Assembly: GCF_018861125.1 (NCBI RefSeq)
Contig: NZ_JAHKQN010000029.1
Coordinates: forward strand, 170,820 to 234,819
DNA: 64,000 nucleotides
Source of the DNA: Cellulophaga baltica
Lineage (GTDB): Bacteria > Bacteroidota > Bacteroidia > Flavobacteriales > Flavobacteriaceae
Direction of reading: 5' to 3'
Shown: positions 37,085 to 45,979 of the stretch, one piece after another
Numbering within the stretch: position 1 is the stretch's first letter
How the letters are laid out: every line of letters begins with the position of its first letter
Translations under genes and position numbers: made by a program
The notes under the pieces: generated by a model
What the model saw: the letters and a program-made list of their open reading frames with translations, nothing else
The model's database searches: none
What the model was told of the DNA's origin: nothing

Positions 37085-40000
37085 TTATTTTGATGCTTCT
37101 TTTTCTTTTATTTCTAATGGTTGTAATGATAAATATGCTTTATCAATAGAACGAATGTTTTCAAAAACTAATAGCAAACGTAAGCCATTTCGCGTTTGCT
37201 TTTCTTTTATTTTACAAAGTTTAGGATGTGCTTGTACAAATTGCAAAACCTTTGTAAAGGTGCTACTTTGGTAAAATTCTGATTGCTGGTCGCTTATAAA
37301 ATACCCAATCATCTTACCTTTTTTCATAACTATTTTTTCTAAACCAATTGAATTTGCAATCCATTTTATTCGAACAGAATTTAAAAGATCTTCAACTTCA
37401 ATAGGTAACTCACCAAAACGATCTATTAATTGAGCTTCAAAATTTTTGAGACCTTCTTCATCTTTTATAAGGTTAAGTTCCGTGTATAAATTTAAACGTT
37501 CCGTTATGTTGTTTACATAATCATCAGGAAAAAGAATTTCAAAATCAGCATCTATTTGTGTTTCTTTTACAAACACTTTTTCTTGCTCACCTTCAATTTC
37601 TTCGTATAAATCTTTAAACTCATTCTCTTTTAATTCATCAACAGCTTCTACTAATATTTTTTGATAAGCATCAAAACCAATATCATTTATAAATCCACTT
37701 TGTTCACCACCTAATAAGTCACCCGCGCCACGAATTTCTAAATCTTTCATTGCGATATTAAAACCACTCCCAAGTTCAGAAAACTGCTGTAATGCTTGTA
37801 TTCTTTTTTGAGCATCGCTAGTCATGTTATGAAATGATGGTGTAATAAAATAACAGAATGCTTTTTTATTACTACGACCTACACGTCCACGCATTTGGTG
37901 TAAATCACTTAACCCAAAGTTATTGGCATTATTAATAAAAATGGTATTTGCATTAGATACATCAAGTCCACTTTCAATAATTGTTGTAGAAACTAGAACA
38001 TCAAATTCACCATTAATAAATGAAAGCATTAATTCTTCCAGTTTTTTACCCTCCATTTGACCATGACCAACACCAACTTTAGCATCAGGAACCAAACGTT
38101 GTATTAAACCAGCAACTTCTTTAATATTTTCAATTCGGTTGTGAATAAAAAACACTTGTCCGCCACGTTGTACTTCATAACTTACGGCGTCACGAATGGT
38201 TTCTTCTGAAAAACGAATGACTTCACTTTGTATTGGGTATCTATTTGGTGGAGCAGTATTTATTACTGATAAATCACGAGCCGCCATTAAACTGAATTGT
38301 AATGTACGAGGTATTGGTGTTGCTGTAAGCGTAAGTACATCTACATTTTCTTTTATAGATTTTAGTTTATCTTTTACAGATACTCCAAACTTTTGCTCTT
38401 CATCAACTATTAATAATCCAAGATCTTTAAATTGCACTTTTTTATTCACCAATTGGTGCGTACCTACTATAATATCAACTTTACCTTCAGCTAATTTTTC
38501 AAGTGTTTCTTTTTTCTGTTTTGCAGTTCTAAAACGGTTTAAATAGTCAACAGTTACAGGTAAATCTTTTAATCGTTCACTAAAAGTACGGCTATGTTGA
38601 AAAGCAAGAATAGTAGTTGGGACTAACACGGCAACTTGTTTACCATTTGCTACAGCTTTAAATGCTGCACGAATAGCAACTTCCGTTTTACCAAAACCAA
38701 CATCACCACAAATTAAACGATCCATTGGTCGTTCACTTTCCATGTCCCGTTTTATATCATCTGTAGCTTTACTTTGGTCTGGTGTATCCTCATAAATAAA
38801 TGAGGCCTCTAATTCATGTTGCAAATAACCGTCAGGTGCATATTGAAAACCTTTCTCTAGTCTCCTTTTTGCATATACTTCAATAAGATTAAAGGCTATT
38901 TTTTTAACTCTAGATTTTGCTTTCTCTTTTACTTTTTTCCAAGCACCAGAACCTAGTTTATATATTTTTGGTGGAGCGCCATCTTTACCATTGAACTTAG
39001 ATATTTTATGTAGTGAATGAATACTTACATACAATACATCACGCTCACCGTAAACTAATTTAATTGCTTCTTGTTTTTTACCTTCTACATCTATTTTTTG
39101 AAGCCCACCAAATTTTCCAATTCCGTGATCCATGTGTGTAACATAATCACCAATTTCTAATTTGTTTAACTCCTTAAGGGTAATGGCTTGTTTTTTTGAA
39201 TAGCCATTTTTAAGGTTGAATTTGTGGTAACGCTCAAATATTTGGTGATCAGTGAAACAAGTTATTTTCAAGTCAACATCAATAAAACCTTGGTGTAAAG
39301 AGAAAACAACTGTTTTATAATGTACTTTTTGCCCAACTTCATCAAAAATATCATGAAAACGTTGCGCTTGTTGTTCTGTGGAACAAAATATATAGTTTTC
39401 AAAACCTGCTTTTTCTTGTTCATTTAAAGTATCGATAAGTAAATCGAATTTTTTATTAAATGAAGGTTGCGGCTTTGTATTAAAGTCTATTTTTTGAGAT
39501 ACTTGGTAATGTTCGGTATTAGCAGTAGTTAGTAAATCAAAGGTTTGCAGTTCTTTTTTTAATAAATCAGAATTTACAAAAAGGGTTTCTGGTTTTGAGT
39601 GTTTTATTTCTTCAGATAGTTTGCTAAAAGCATCTTTTGCTTTTTCAAAAAAACTGTCCAAACGGTCTAAAAGAACACCAATATCATTACTAAAAATAAT
39701 AGTTTCAGAAGTAATATATTTTAGAAAACTCTGTCTTGTTTCATCAACAAATTTGTTTTCTACATTTGGAATTATCGTAATCTTAGTTACTTTTTCTTTT
39801 GACAGTTGTGTTTCTACATCAAAAGTTCGGATACTATCTACTTCATCACCAAAAAATTCAATTCTGTAAGGTTCATCATTCGAAAATGAAAAGACATCGA
39901 CAATACCACCACGAACAGAAAATTCACCTGGTTCCGTAACAAAATCAACACGTTTAAATTTGTACTCAAAAAGCACTTCATTTAAAAAGTCAAGTGATAA

Positions 40001-40477
40001 AGAATCCTCAAGTTTAATTTTAAGAGTGTTTTTATCTAGTTCTTTTCTTGTAACTACTTTTTCAAAAAGAGCATCAGGATACGTAACAATTATTGCTGGT
40101 TTTTTACGAGAATTTATGCGGTTTAAAACTTCAGCACGTAACAACACATTCGCATTGTCAGTTTCTTCAATTTGATATGGTCTTCGGTAACTTCCAGGAT
40201 AAAAAAGCACATCTTTTTCACCCACTAATTGTTCTAAATCATTTAAATGGTAAGCGGCTTGTTCTTTATCATTAAAGACTAATAAAAAAGGCTTGTCAGC
40301 TGTTTTAAAAGCATCTGATAAAACATATGATAAGGATGACCCTATCAGTCCGTTTAATACAATTAAAGTTTTATTTTCTTCAAATTTAGATATGGCAGTT
40401 TGCAGTAACTGCAATTGCGGAGACTGTGCGTATAGCTGTTGAATATTGTTTTGGCTCAACTTTAAACTTTTGTACAA
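37085..40477 (-). CDS. mfd: transcription-repair coupling factor
   Basis: About 1124-1130 residues with all Mfd elements: UvrB-like N-terminal region (GGIVDVFSFSNDEPYRIEFFG), RNA polymerase-interacting CarD-like domain (LEIGDYVTHMDHGIGKFGGL, about 450), Walker A in RLICGDVGFGKTEV, DEEQ box LLIVDEEQKFGV, TATPIPRTLQFS, helicase motif VI QMRGRVGRS, and a C-terminal TRCF domain. Removes stalled RNA polymerase and recruits UvrA. No ATG fits: the frame offers TTG at 40477 or, more like the family, TTG at 40459 (MSQNNIQQLY). A TATATTTG box at 40475-40482 would place the transcript start between them, favouring 40459. Confidence 0.95.
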   Translation of the reverse strand: MYKSLKLSQNNIQQLYAQSPQLQLLQTAISKFEENKTLIVLNGLIGSSLSYVLSDAFKTADKPFLLVFNDKEQAAYHLNDLEQLVGEKDVLFYPGSYRRPYQIEETDNANVLLRAEVLNRINSRKKPAIIVTYPDALFEKVVTRKELDKNTLKIKLEDSLSLDFLNEVLFEYKFKRVDFVTEPGEFSVRGGIVDVFSFSNDEPYRIEFFGDEVDSIRTFDVETQLSKEKVTKITIIPNVENKFVDETRQSFLKYITSETIIFSNDIGVLLDRLDSFFEKAKDAFSKLSEEIKHSKPETLFVNSDLLKKELQTFDLLTTANTEHYQVSQKIDFNTKPQPSFNKKFDLLIDTLNEQEKAGFENYIFCSTEQQAQRFHDIFDEVGQKVHYKTVVFSLHQGFIDVDLKITCFTDHQIFERYHKFNLKNGYSKKQAITLKELNKLEIGDYVTHMDHGIGKFGGLQKIDVEGKKQEAIKLVYGERDVLYVSIHSLHKISKFNGKDGAPPKIYKLGSGAWKKVKEKAKSRVKKIAFNLIEVYAKRRLEKGFQYAPDGYLQHELEASFIYEDTPDQSKATDDIKRDMESERPMDRLICGDVGFGKTEVAIRAAFKAVANGKQVAVLVPTTILAFQHSRTFSERLKDLPVTVDYLNRFRTAKQKKETLEKLAEGKVDIIVGTHQLVNKKVQFKDLGLLIVDEEQKFGVSVKDKLKSIKENVDVLTLTATPIPRTLQFSLMAARDLSVINTAPPNRYPIQSEVIRFSEETIRDAVSYEVQRGGQVFFIHNRIENIKEVAGLIQRLVPDAKVGVGHGQMEGKKLEELMLSFINGEFDVLVSTTIIESGLDVSNANTIFINNANNFGLSDLHQMRGRVGRSNKKAFCYFITPSFHNMTSDAQKRIQALQQFSELGSGFNIAMKDLEIRGAGDLLGGEQSGFINDIGFDAYQKILVEAVDELKENEFKDLYEEIEGEQEKVFVKETQIDADFEILFPDDYVNNITERLNLYTELNLIKDEEGLKNFEAQLIDRFGELPIEVEDLLNSVRIKWIANSIGLEKIVMKKGKMIGYFISDQQSEFYQSSTFTKVLQFVQAHPKLCKIKEKQTRNGLRLLLVFENIRSIDKAYLSLQPLEIKEKEASK

Positions 40478-40581
40478 ATATAATCATAGAACTTAAATGC
40501 TTTGCGTTCATTTTTAATCAATATGAATCAATTATTGTCTTATAAAAACTAGAAATTGTGAATTATAAAAAAGATTAGGCA

Positions 40582-41934
40582 ATGGCAAATAAAAAATACG
40601 ACGTTTTTGTTATCGGTGGAGGCAGTGCAGGGCAAGCAGTTGCAAATTCTTGCGCAAATGAAGGACTAAAAGTAGCAATTACAGAAAAACGAGAATATGG
40701 TGGCACATGCCCTTTAAGAGGCTGTGATCCAAAAAAAGTACTATTAGCTTCAACCGAAGTTTTAGAATTAGCAACTGATATGAAAGGAAAAGGAGTTTTA
40801 AATATACCTGAATTTTCTTGGAAGCAAATGCAAAAATTTAAAACATCATTTACAAAACCAATCCCTAGTGGTTCAATTGATAATTTAAAAGATAATGGGG
40901 TAGATATTTATGAAGGGAATGCTTCTTTTTTAACGGAAAACACGTTAAGTGTTGGTGATAAAATTATTGAAGCCTCTAAAATTGTAATTGCGACTGGTTT
41001 AAAACCTATAGAATTACCAATTGATGGAGCTAAGTATATGAAAACGAGTGAGGATTTTTTAAGTTTAAAAAAGCTTCCTAAATCTATGGTTTTTGTTGGC
41101 GGTGGTTATATTGGGATGGAGTTTGCTCACATAGCGGCACGTTGTGGCGTAAAAGTTACTGTAATTCATTCACATGAAAAACCATTAGATGGTTTTGATC
41201 CTGATTTAGTTGATAAACTTATAGCGTATTCCAAAGAACTTGGAATTAAATTTATACTTGACGCAAAAGTTGACAAGGTAGTAAAAGGGAAGAAAAAGTT
41301 TAAAGTACACTTCAATACTGATAATAGTAAAGCCGAACACGTAAAAGCAAAAATGGTATTTAATACCGCTGGTCGTGTGCCAAATATTGAAAGTTTAGCA
41401 GTCGAGAATGGTAATGTTACAGAAGGAAAAAAAGGATTAGCTGTAAACGATTATTTGCAAAGCACGACAAACAAGAGTGTTTATATTTGTGGTGATGTTT
41501 CTGATCACGGCTTACCGTTGACTTCGATGACAGGTCCTGAATCTAAAACGGTAATTGCTAATATTGTAAATGGAAACAAGACTAAAATTGATACACCTGT
41601 AATACCATCAGTTGTATATACATTGCCAAATATGGCATCAGTTGGTTATAGCGAAGAAGAAGCAAAGAAAAGATATAAAAATGTCATTGTAAATTTTGAT
41701 ATAGCAACAGATTGGTTTAATGCGGGTAGAATTAATGCACCACTTTATGGATTTAAAATAATTATAAATGAACGTACCAATGAAATTGTTGGTGCACATA
41801 TTGTTGGTCCGCACGCCGGAGAAACAATTAATTTATTTTCAATGGCAATAAAAATGGGAATGACTACTGACGATGTTAAAGAGGTCGTATTTACTTACCC
41901 TTCTTGGTCGTACGATTTAAATAAAATGTTATAA
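40582..41934 (+). CDS. FAD-dependent pyridine nucleotide-disulfide reductase-like protein
   Basis: 450 residues. FAD motif VIGGGSAGQAVANSCANEG, redox-Cys segment GGTCPLRGCDPKKV (C43, C48), NAD(P)-binding VFVGGGYIGMEFAHIAARCG (about 170), and IVGAHIVGPHAGETINLFSMA near the dimer interface. The terminal HPT/HPTxxE motif that carries the catalytic base of glutathione reductase and lipoamide dehydrogenase is replaced by FTYPSWSYDLNKML (Tyr439 for His). It therefore belongs to a divergent subfamily and its electron acceptor cannot be named. Divergent from mfd; convergent with tspO. Confidence 0.82.
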   Translation: MANKKYDVFVIGGGSAGQAVANSCANEGLKVAITEKREYGGTCPLRGCDPKKVLLASTEVLELATDMKGKGVLNIPEFSWKQMQKFKTSFTKPIPSGSIDNLKDNGVDIYEGNASFLTENTLSVGDKIIEASKIVIATGLKPIELPIDGAKYMKTSEDFLSLKKLPKSMVFVGGGYIGMEFAHIAARCGVKVTVIHSHEKPLDGFDPDLVDKLIAYSKELGIKFILDAKVDKVVKGKKKFKVHFNTDNSKAEHVKAKMVFNTAGRVPNIESLAVENGNVTEGKKGLAVNDYLQSTTNKSVYICGDVSDHGLPLTSMTGPESKTVIANIVNGNKTKIDTPVIPSVVYTLPNMASVGYSEEEAKKRYKNVIVNFDIATDWFNAGRINAPLYGFKIIINERTNEIVGAHIVGPHAGETINLFSMAIKMGMTTDDVKEVVFTYPSWSYDLNKML

Positions 41935-41946
41935 TTATGATTTGCT

Positions 41947-41973
41947 GGCAAGTAATTAATTTTACTTGCCTTT
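41947..41973. terminator. hairpin at convergent gene ends
   Basis: GGCAAGTAA (41947-41955) pairs with TTACTTGCC (41962-41970), followed by TTTG on the plus strand. The right arm contains the stop codon of tspO (minus, ending 41962). Confidence 0.6.
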
Positions 41974-42765
41974 GTTTAATCGTTCTTTTAATTTTACAGT
42001 AGGGCCACTTTTTCTATTTATGTAAGCATGCGACATTGTAACGATAAATATAAGTATTGCGCAAATTAATGCAGTATAAGCAATTGCCGTATGGTCTTTA
42101 CTGTGTCGCACAAATATGGCAAGTAATGCCCAAATTCCTACCAAACCAAATTCACGCATATTACGCTTGTAAGTAATTAATAAATTGATGATTGTCGCTA
42201 TAATAATCATTGCAATTGTCCATTGAATTTCAGTCAAGAAACCACCTTGCCAACCTATTTTTGAAAAGTAAGCGGCTGTATTTGCTATGGTTGCAACAGA
42301 AATCCATCCACTATAAACACAAATTGGCCACCATACCAATGCAATAACTTCAATTGGAGCGTCCCAACGTTCCATGTTTGTATTCAAAATTATTTTTATT
42401 AATGAAAAAAGTATACCTAGCATGATTAAAACAGATAAACCAGTATAATCGTATACAAAAGCCAATACCCAAAATGCATTTAAGAAATTTGCGATAGCAA
42501 ACCAATACCCTGTTTGAATAATAAAGTCAGATTTTTTATCACTAAAAAAAGCACGTTTTACTTGAAAAATTGCGTAACCTATTAATGCTAAAAAAATAGG
42601 TCCCCAAATCGCAAAGGCATAACCTTCAGGTGTAAAAAGGTTATCGTATTTGTTACTTATGTCACCAATTGTAGTGTTGTTAAATTCTAGTGCTTGAGAT
42701 AGGTAATTAATCAATATTACAAATAGTACTGATACCGAATTTAAAATTGCTAGTTTCTTTTTCAT
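41962..42765 (-). CDS. tspO: TspO/MBR-family tryptophan-rich sensory protein
   Basis: 267 residues with about seven to eight transmembrane helices and the family patterns LFTPEGYAFAIWGPIFLALI, FWVLAFVYDYTG and ALVWWPICVYSGW. Longer than the five-helix 160-residue bacterial TspO; it matches the extended tryptophan-rich sensory protein form in Bacteroidota. Family members bind tetrapyrroles and related ligands in the inner membrane. It lies 66 bases after pdeM on the same strand and may share the repair cluster transcript, but the gap makes that uncertain. Confidence 0.85.
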   Translation of the reverse strand: MKKKLAILNSVSVLFVILINYLSQALEFNNTTIGDISNKYDNLFTPEGYAFAIWGPIFLALIGYAIFQVKRAFFSDKKSDFIIQTGYWFAIANFLNAFWVLAFVYDYTGLSVLIMLGILFSLIKIILNTNMERWDAPIEVIALVWWPICVYSGWISVATIANTAAYFSKIGWQGGFLTEIQWTIAMIIIATIINLLITYKRNMREFGLVGIWALLAIFVRHSKDHTAIAYTALICAILIFIVTMSHAYINRKSGPTVKLKERLNKGK

Positions 42766-42831
42766 ACAGTGAAATTAATTTCTTTTAAATATTACTATTA
42801 ATGTAATCGAATATAAAATAGACTATAATAA

Positions 42832-43476
42832 TTATTCTGATAGATTAACTTTAAAAATTTCATCTTTTGCAATTACAAAAACTTGATGCTCTTTAGTAGG
42901 TTGTAATGTATATGTACCTGTAAATTCTCCAAACGCAGGTAAAATCATTTGTGTTTTGCTACAAAAAAAGCAAGCCAGCTTTAAAATTTGCCTACCAGAA
43001 CCTTTCAGTTTTATAGCAGGATGAATATGACCCGAAAAGTTATAAAATTTTTCTCTTTCTTCAGGGTGATGTGTGAACAAGAAATTGTCAATAATTATTT
43101 CAGAAGCTAATTTAATATGTAAGGCTTCATATTTTACGGGAGAAATAATATCGTGATTACCAATAACTAATAAAATTTGCGAATTAATAGTTGCTACCCA
43201 GTTTTCAAATAATTGCCATTCATTATTTATTGACGAATGAAATAAATCACCCAGAAAGCAAACGTGGTCGGGTTTAAAATAGTCAATTACGTCACTTAAT
43301 AGTTCAAAATTTTTATGGATTGCACTTTGCGGTACTGCAGCACCATGTTTTCTAAAATGAGAAACCTTACCTAAATGTACGTCGCTAATAATTAAAAACG
43401 ACTTTTCTTTCCAAAATAATGCACCATAGCAGTGCATTATAAATGTGTTGTTTTCTATACGTATTGTTTCAGTCAT
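42832..43476 (-). CDS. pdeM: ligase-associated DNA damage response endonuclease PdeM
   Basis: 214 residues of the calcineurin-like phosphoesterase fold: LIISDVHLGKVSHFRKHG, FLGDLFHSSINNEW, LVIGNHDIIS, LFTHHP and FSGHIHPA hold the metal ligands. The RKHG and surrounding residues match PdeM. Last repair gene of the conserved ligase-helicase-exonuclease-PdeM cluster, 33 bases downstream of the helicase. Acts on DNA ends or flaps during damage repair. Confidence 0.92.
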   Translation of the reverse strand: MTETIRIENNTFIMHCYGALFWKEKSFLIISDVHLGKVSHFRKHGAAVPQSAIHKNFELLSDVIDYFKPDHVCFLGDLFHSSINNEWQLFENWVATINSQILLVIGNHDIISPVKYEALHIKLASEIIIDNFLFTHHPEEREKFYNFSGHIHPAIKLKGSGRQILKLACFFCSKTQMILPAFGEFTGTYTLQPTKEHQVFVIAKDEIFKVNLSE

Positions 43477-43509
43477 TCAGGTACAAAAATACGGAATACA
43501 AAAGCATAT

Positions 43510-45972
43510 TTACTTTTTCATGAGTATTGCCGTCATTCGTTTTATTCTATCGGCTAATTTTTCACTTGATAATTTTTCACGCAATCTATCAGTAATTATC
43601 GGGAATGAAAATGGTGTTGGTTTACTGCAAGACTTCCAAATAATATCTTGTTTTTCAATACGTTCTAATGCTAATCTCAAACGTCCTTCTTCCAATTGAT
43701 GCTCAAAAGTTTCAGTAAATGCCTGTTTAAATAATAAATTGTCCGCTTCATAATCTCTAAAAACATCAAATAGTAGTTGTGAATTACTTTGCAAATGTTT
43801 CATTTTAATATTTTTATTTGGGTAGCCTGTGAATACTAGTCCGCTGATTACGGCGATGTCTCTAAATTTTCTACGTGCCATTTCAGTAGCATTTAAGCTT
43901 TTCTGTAAATCACTGAGCATATAATCTGTTGAAAAAAGATTATTGTCTAATACTTGTTGCATGTCGATTTCCTTGTCAGAAAGTAGCTCAAAACCATAAT
44001 CATTAAAAGCTAGTGAAAATGTTATAGGGGCAAGTAAGCTAATTCTATAACCTAATAAACTGCCCATTGCTTCATGCACAAATCGACCTTCAAAAGGGTA
44101 AAATATATGATGATACCCATCACGCGATTTAAATGTCTCAATTAAAAATTCATTAGGTTTTGGAACAATACTTTCTTTTTGTTGCCTATCAAATATGGGT
44201 TTTAAGGCTTTTAATTCAGGACTCAATTTTTTGTTAGCTGAAGCTTTATACAATTCTTCACGAAGTAGATCTGACATTTGTGCTGAAAAAGTTAACCGAC
44301 CGCCCATCCAACTTGGCACCTTGTTCGTTTTTTTATTAGAATTTCTAACATGTACTTGCATGTCTTTAATTCTTATAAATTCTAGGTTTCTCCCAGCGAA
44401 AGTAAAAATGTCACCAGGTGATAATTTAGAAACAAAAAACTCCTCAATAGAGCCAATGTATCCTCCTTTTTGATATTTAACAGTCAAGTTTGCATCACCC
44501 ACAATTGTCCCAATTTGAAATCGATGTCGCATAGCTATTCCCCTGTTGTTCACTTTAAATTTCCCATCTTCTTCAATCTCAACTTTTTTATATTCATCAT
44601 AAGTTTGAAGACTTTGGCTACCCATTACCACAAAATTTAGTAGCCATTGCCACTCTTCTTTTGTTAAAGCTTGATAGCAGAACGTTTTAACCACTTCATC
44701 ATAAATCTCGTTAGGGTAAAATCCATCAGAAATAGCTAATGTGGTTAAGTATTGTAGTAATACATCATAACTACTTAAATACGGCATTCGATCTTCAACA
44801 ACAGTATGTTTAACAGCTTGTTGTAGCGCCGAAGCTTCAATAAGTTCTATAGCGTGCGTAGGTAAAAAGTAAATGACACTTTCTTTACCTGGGCGGTGAC
44901 CACTACGGCCTGCTCGCTGTAAAAAACGAGCGACACCTTTGGGACCACCAATTTGAATTACGGTTTCCACTGGTGCAAAATCAACACCTAAATCTAAACT
45001 AGAAGTACAAACAACAGCTTTTAAACTTGAGTTTCTTATCGCTTGTTCAACCCATAAACGTGTTTCTTTATTTATACTACCATGATGCATGGCTATTTCA
45101 CCAGCAAATTCAGGGTGACTTTCTAATATTTTTTGAAACCAGATTTCACATTGGCTTCTGGTATTTGTAAATAGAAGCGTAGTTTTACTGGTGTTTATAA
45201 TAGGAATTATATCTTCTAATAAATGCAATCCTAAATGACCACGCCACGGAAAAGTTTCCATTTTTTTAGGAATAACACTTTTTACGGTAATCTTTTTGTT
45301 CAGTTTAGCTTTAATTAATACCGAATTTTCTAAAGCTTTAGATTCTGTACCCAATAACACTTCTCGAGCTTGATCCAAATTACCAATGGTTGCTGAAATT
45401 CCCCAAATGCGTAATTTTTTAGAAGTAGCTTTAAGTCGAGATAAAGCTAACTCCATTTGCACACCTCTTTTTGTCCCTAAGAGTTCGTGCCATTCGTCTA
45501 CTACAATCGCAGTACAATCTTTAAAAATTTTAGCATATCCTTTTGTTGCGAGTAATAATTGCAAACTTTCAGGAGTTGTAATTAATAAATCGGGCATATT
45601 CTTTTTCTGGGAAGCTCTTTCTTTTGTTGAAGTATCGCCAGTACGTATACCTACAGTCATTTGTGTTCCTAAATCTTGAGAAACCCGATCTGCCGATTGC
45701 CGAATTTCATCAGATAATGCACGCAATGGAGTAATCCATATAGCTTTTAGACCTTTCTTATGTTTTGTTTGATATTCAGAGTTTGATTTAATGTAGTTTA
45801 AGATAATAGGAAACCAAAGTGCATATGTTTTTCCGCTACCCGTTGGTGCATTAAGTAATCCGTTTTTACCCTGTAGAAAAGCTTTCCAAGTATCTTTTTG
45901 AAATTTGAACGGTGTCCAGTTGTTTTCTTGAAACCAATTTTCGGCAATGGTATATAATTCTTCTCTATTCAT
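43510..45972 (-). CDS. ligase-associated DEXH-box helicase (Lhr-like)
   Basis: 820 residues. Walker A in NAPTGSGKTYALWFPI (about 40), DEXH box IVVDEWHELLG (about 158), motif IV region LLFTNTRSQCEIW, motif VI QRAGRSGHRPGK (about 362), then the Lhr-specific winged-helix and beta domains. This is the short Lhr form found beside ATP-dependent ligases. It translocates on single-stranded DNA and unwinds DNA or DNA:RNA. It lies 7 bases after the ligase, 33 before PdeM. Confidence 0.93.
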   Translation of the reverse strand: MNREELYTIAENWFQENNWTPFKFQKDTWKAFLQGKNGLLNAPTGSGKTYALWFPIILNYIKSNSEYQTKHKKGLKAIWITPLRALSDEIRQSADRVSQDLGTQMTVGIRTGDTSTKERASQKKNMPDLLITTPESLQLLLATKGYAKIFKDCTAIVVDEWHELLGTKRGVQMELALSRLKATSKKLRIWGISATIGNLDQAREVLLGTESKALENSVLIKAKLNKKITVKSVIPKKMETFPWRGHLGLHLLEDIIPIINTSKTTLLFTNTRSQCEIWFQKILESHPEFAGEIAMHHGSINKETRLWVEQAIRNSSLKAVVCTSSLDLGVDFAPVETVIQIGGPKGVARFLQRAGRSGHRPGKESVIYFLPTHAIELIEASALQQAVKHTVVEDRMPYLSSYDVLLQYLTTLAISDGFYPNEIYDEVVKTFCYQALTKEEWQWLLNFVVMGSQSLQTYDEYKKVEIEEDGKFKVNNRGIAMRHRFQIGTIVGDANLTVKYQKGGYIGSIEEFFVSKLSPGDIFTFAGRNLEFIRIKDMQVHVRNSNKKTNKVPSWMGGRLTFSAQMSDLLREELYKASANKKLSPELKALKPIFDRQQKESIVPKPNEFLIETFKSRDGYHHIFYPFEGRFVHEAMGSLLGYRISLLAPITFSLAFNDYGFELLSDKEIDMQQVLDNNLFSTDYMLSDLQKSLNATEMARRKFRDIAVISGLVFTGYPNKNIKMKHLQSNSQLLFDVFRDYEADNLLFKQAFTETFEHQLEEGRLRLALERIEKQDIIWKSCSKPTPFSFPIITDRLREKLSSEKLADRIKRMTAILMKK

Positions 45973-45979
45973 AAAAGAC

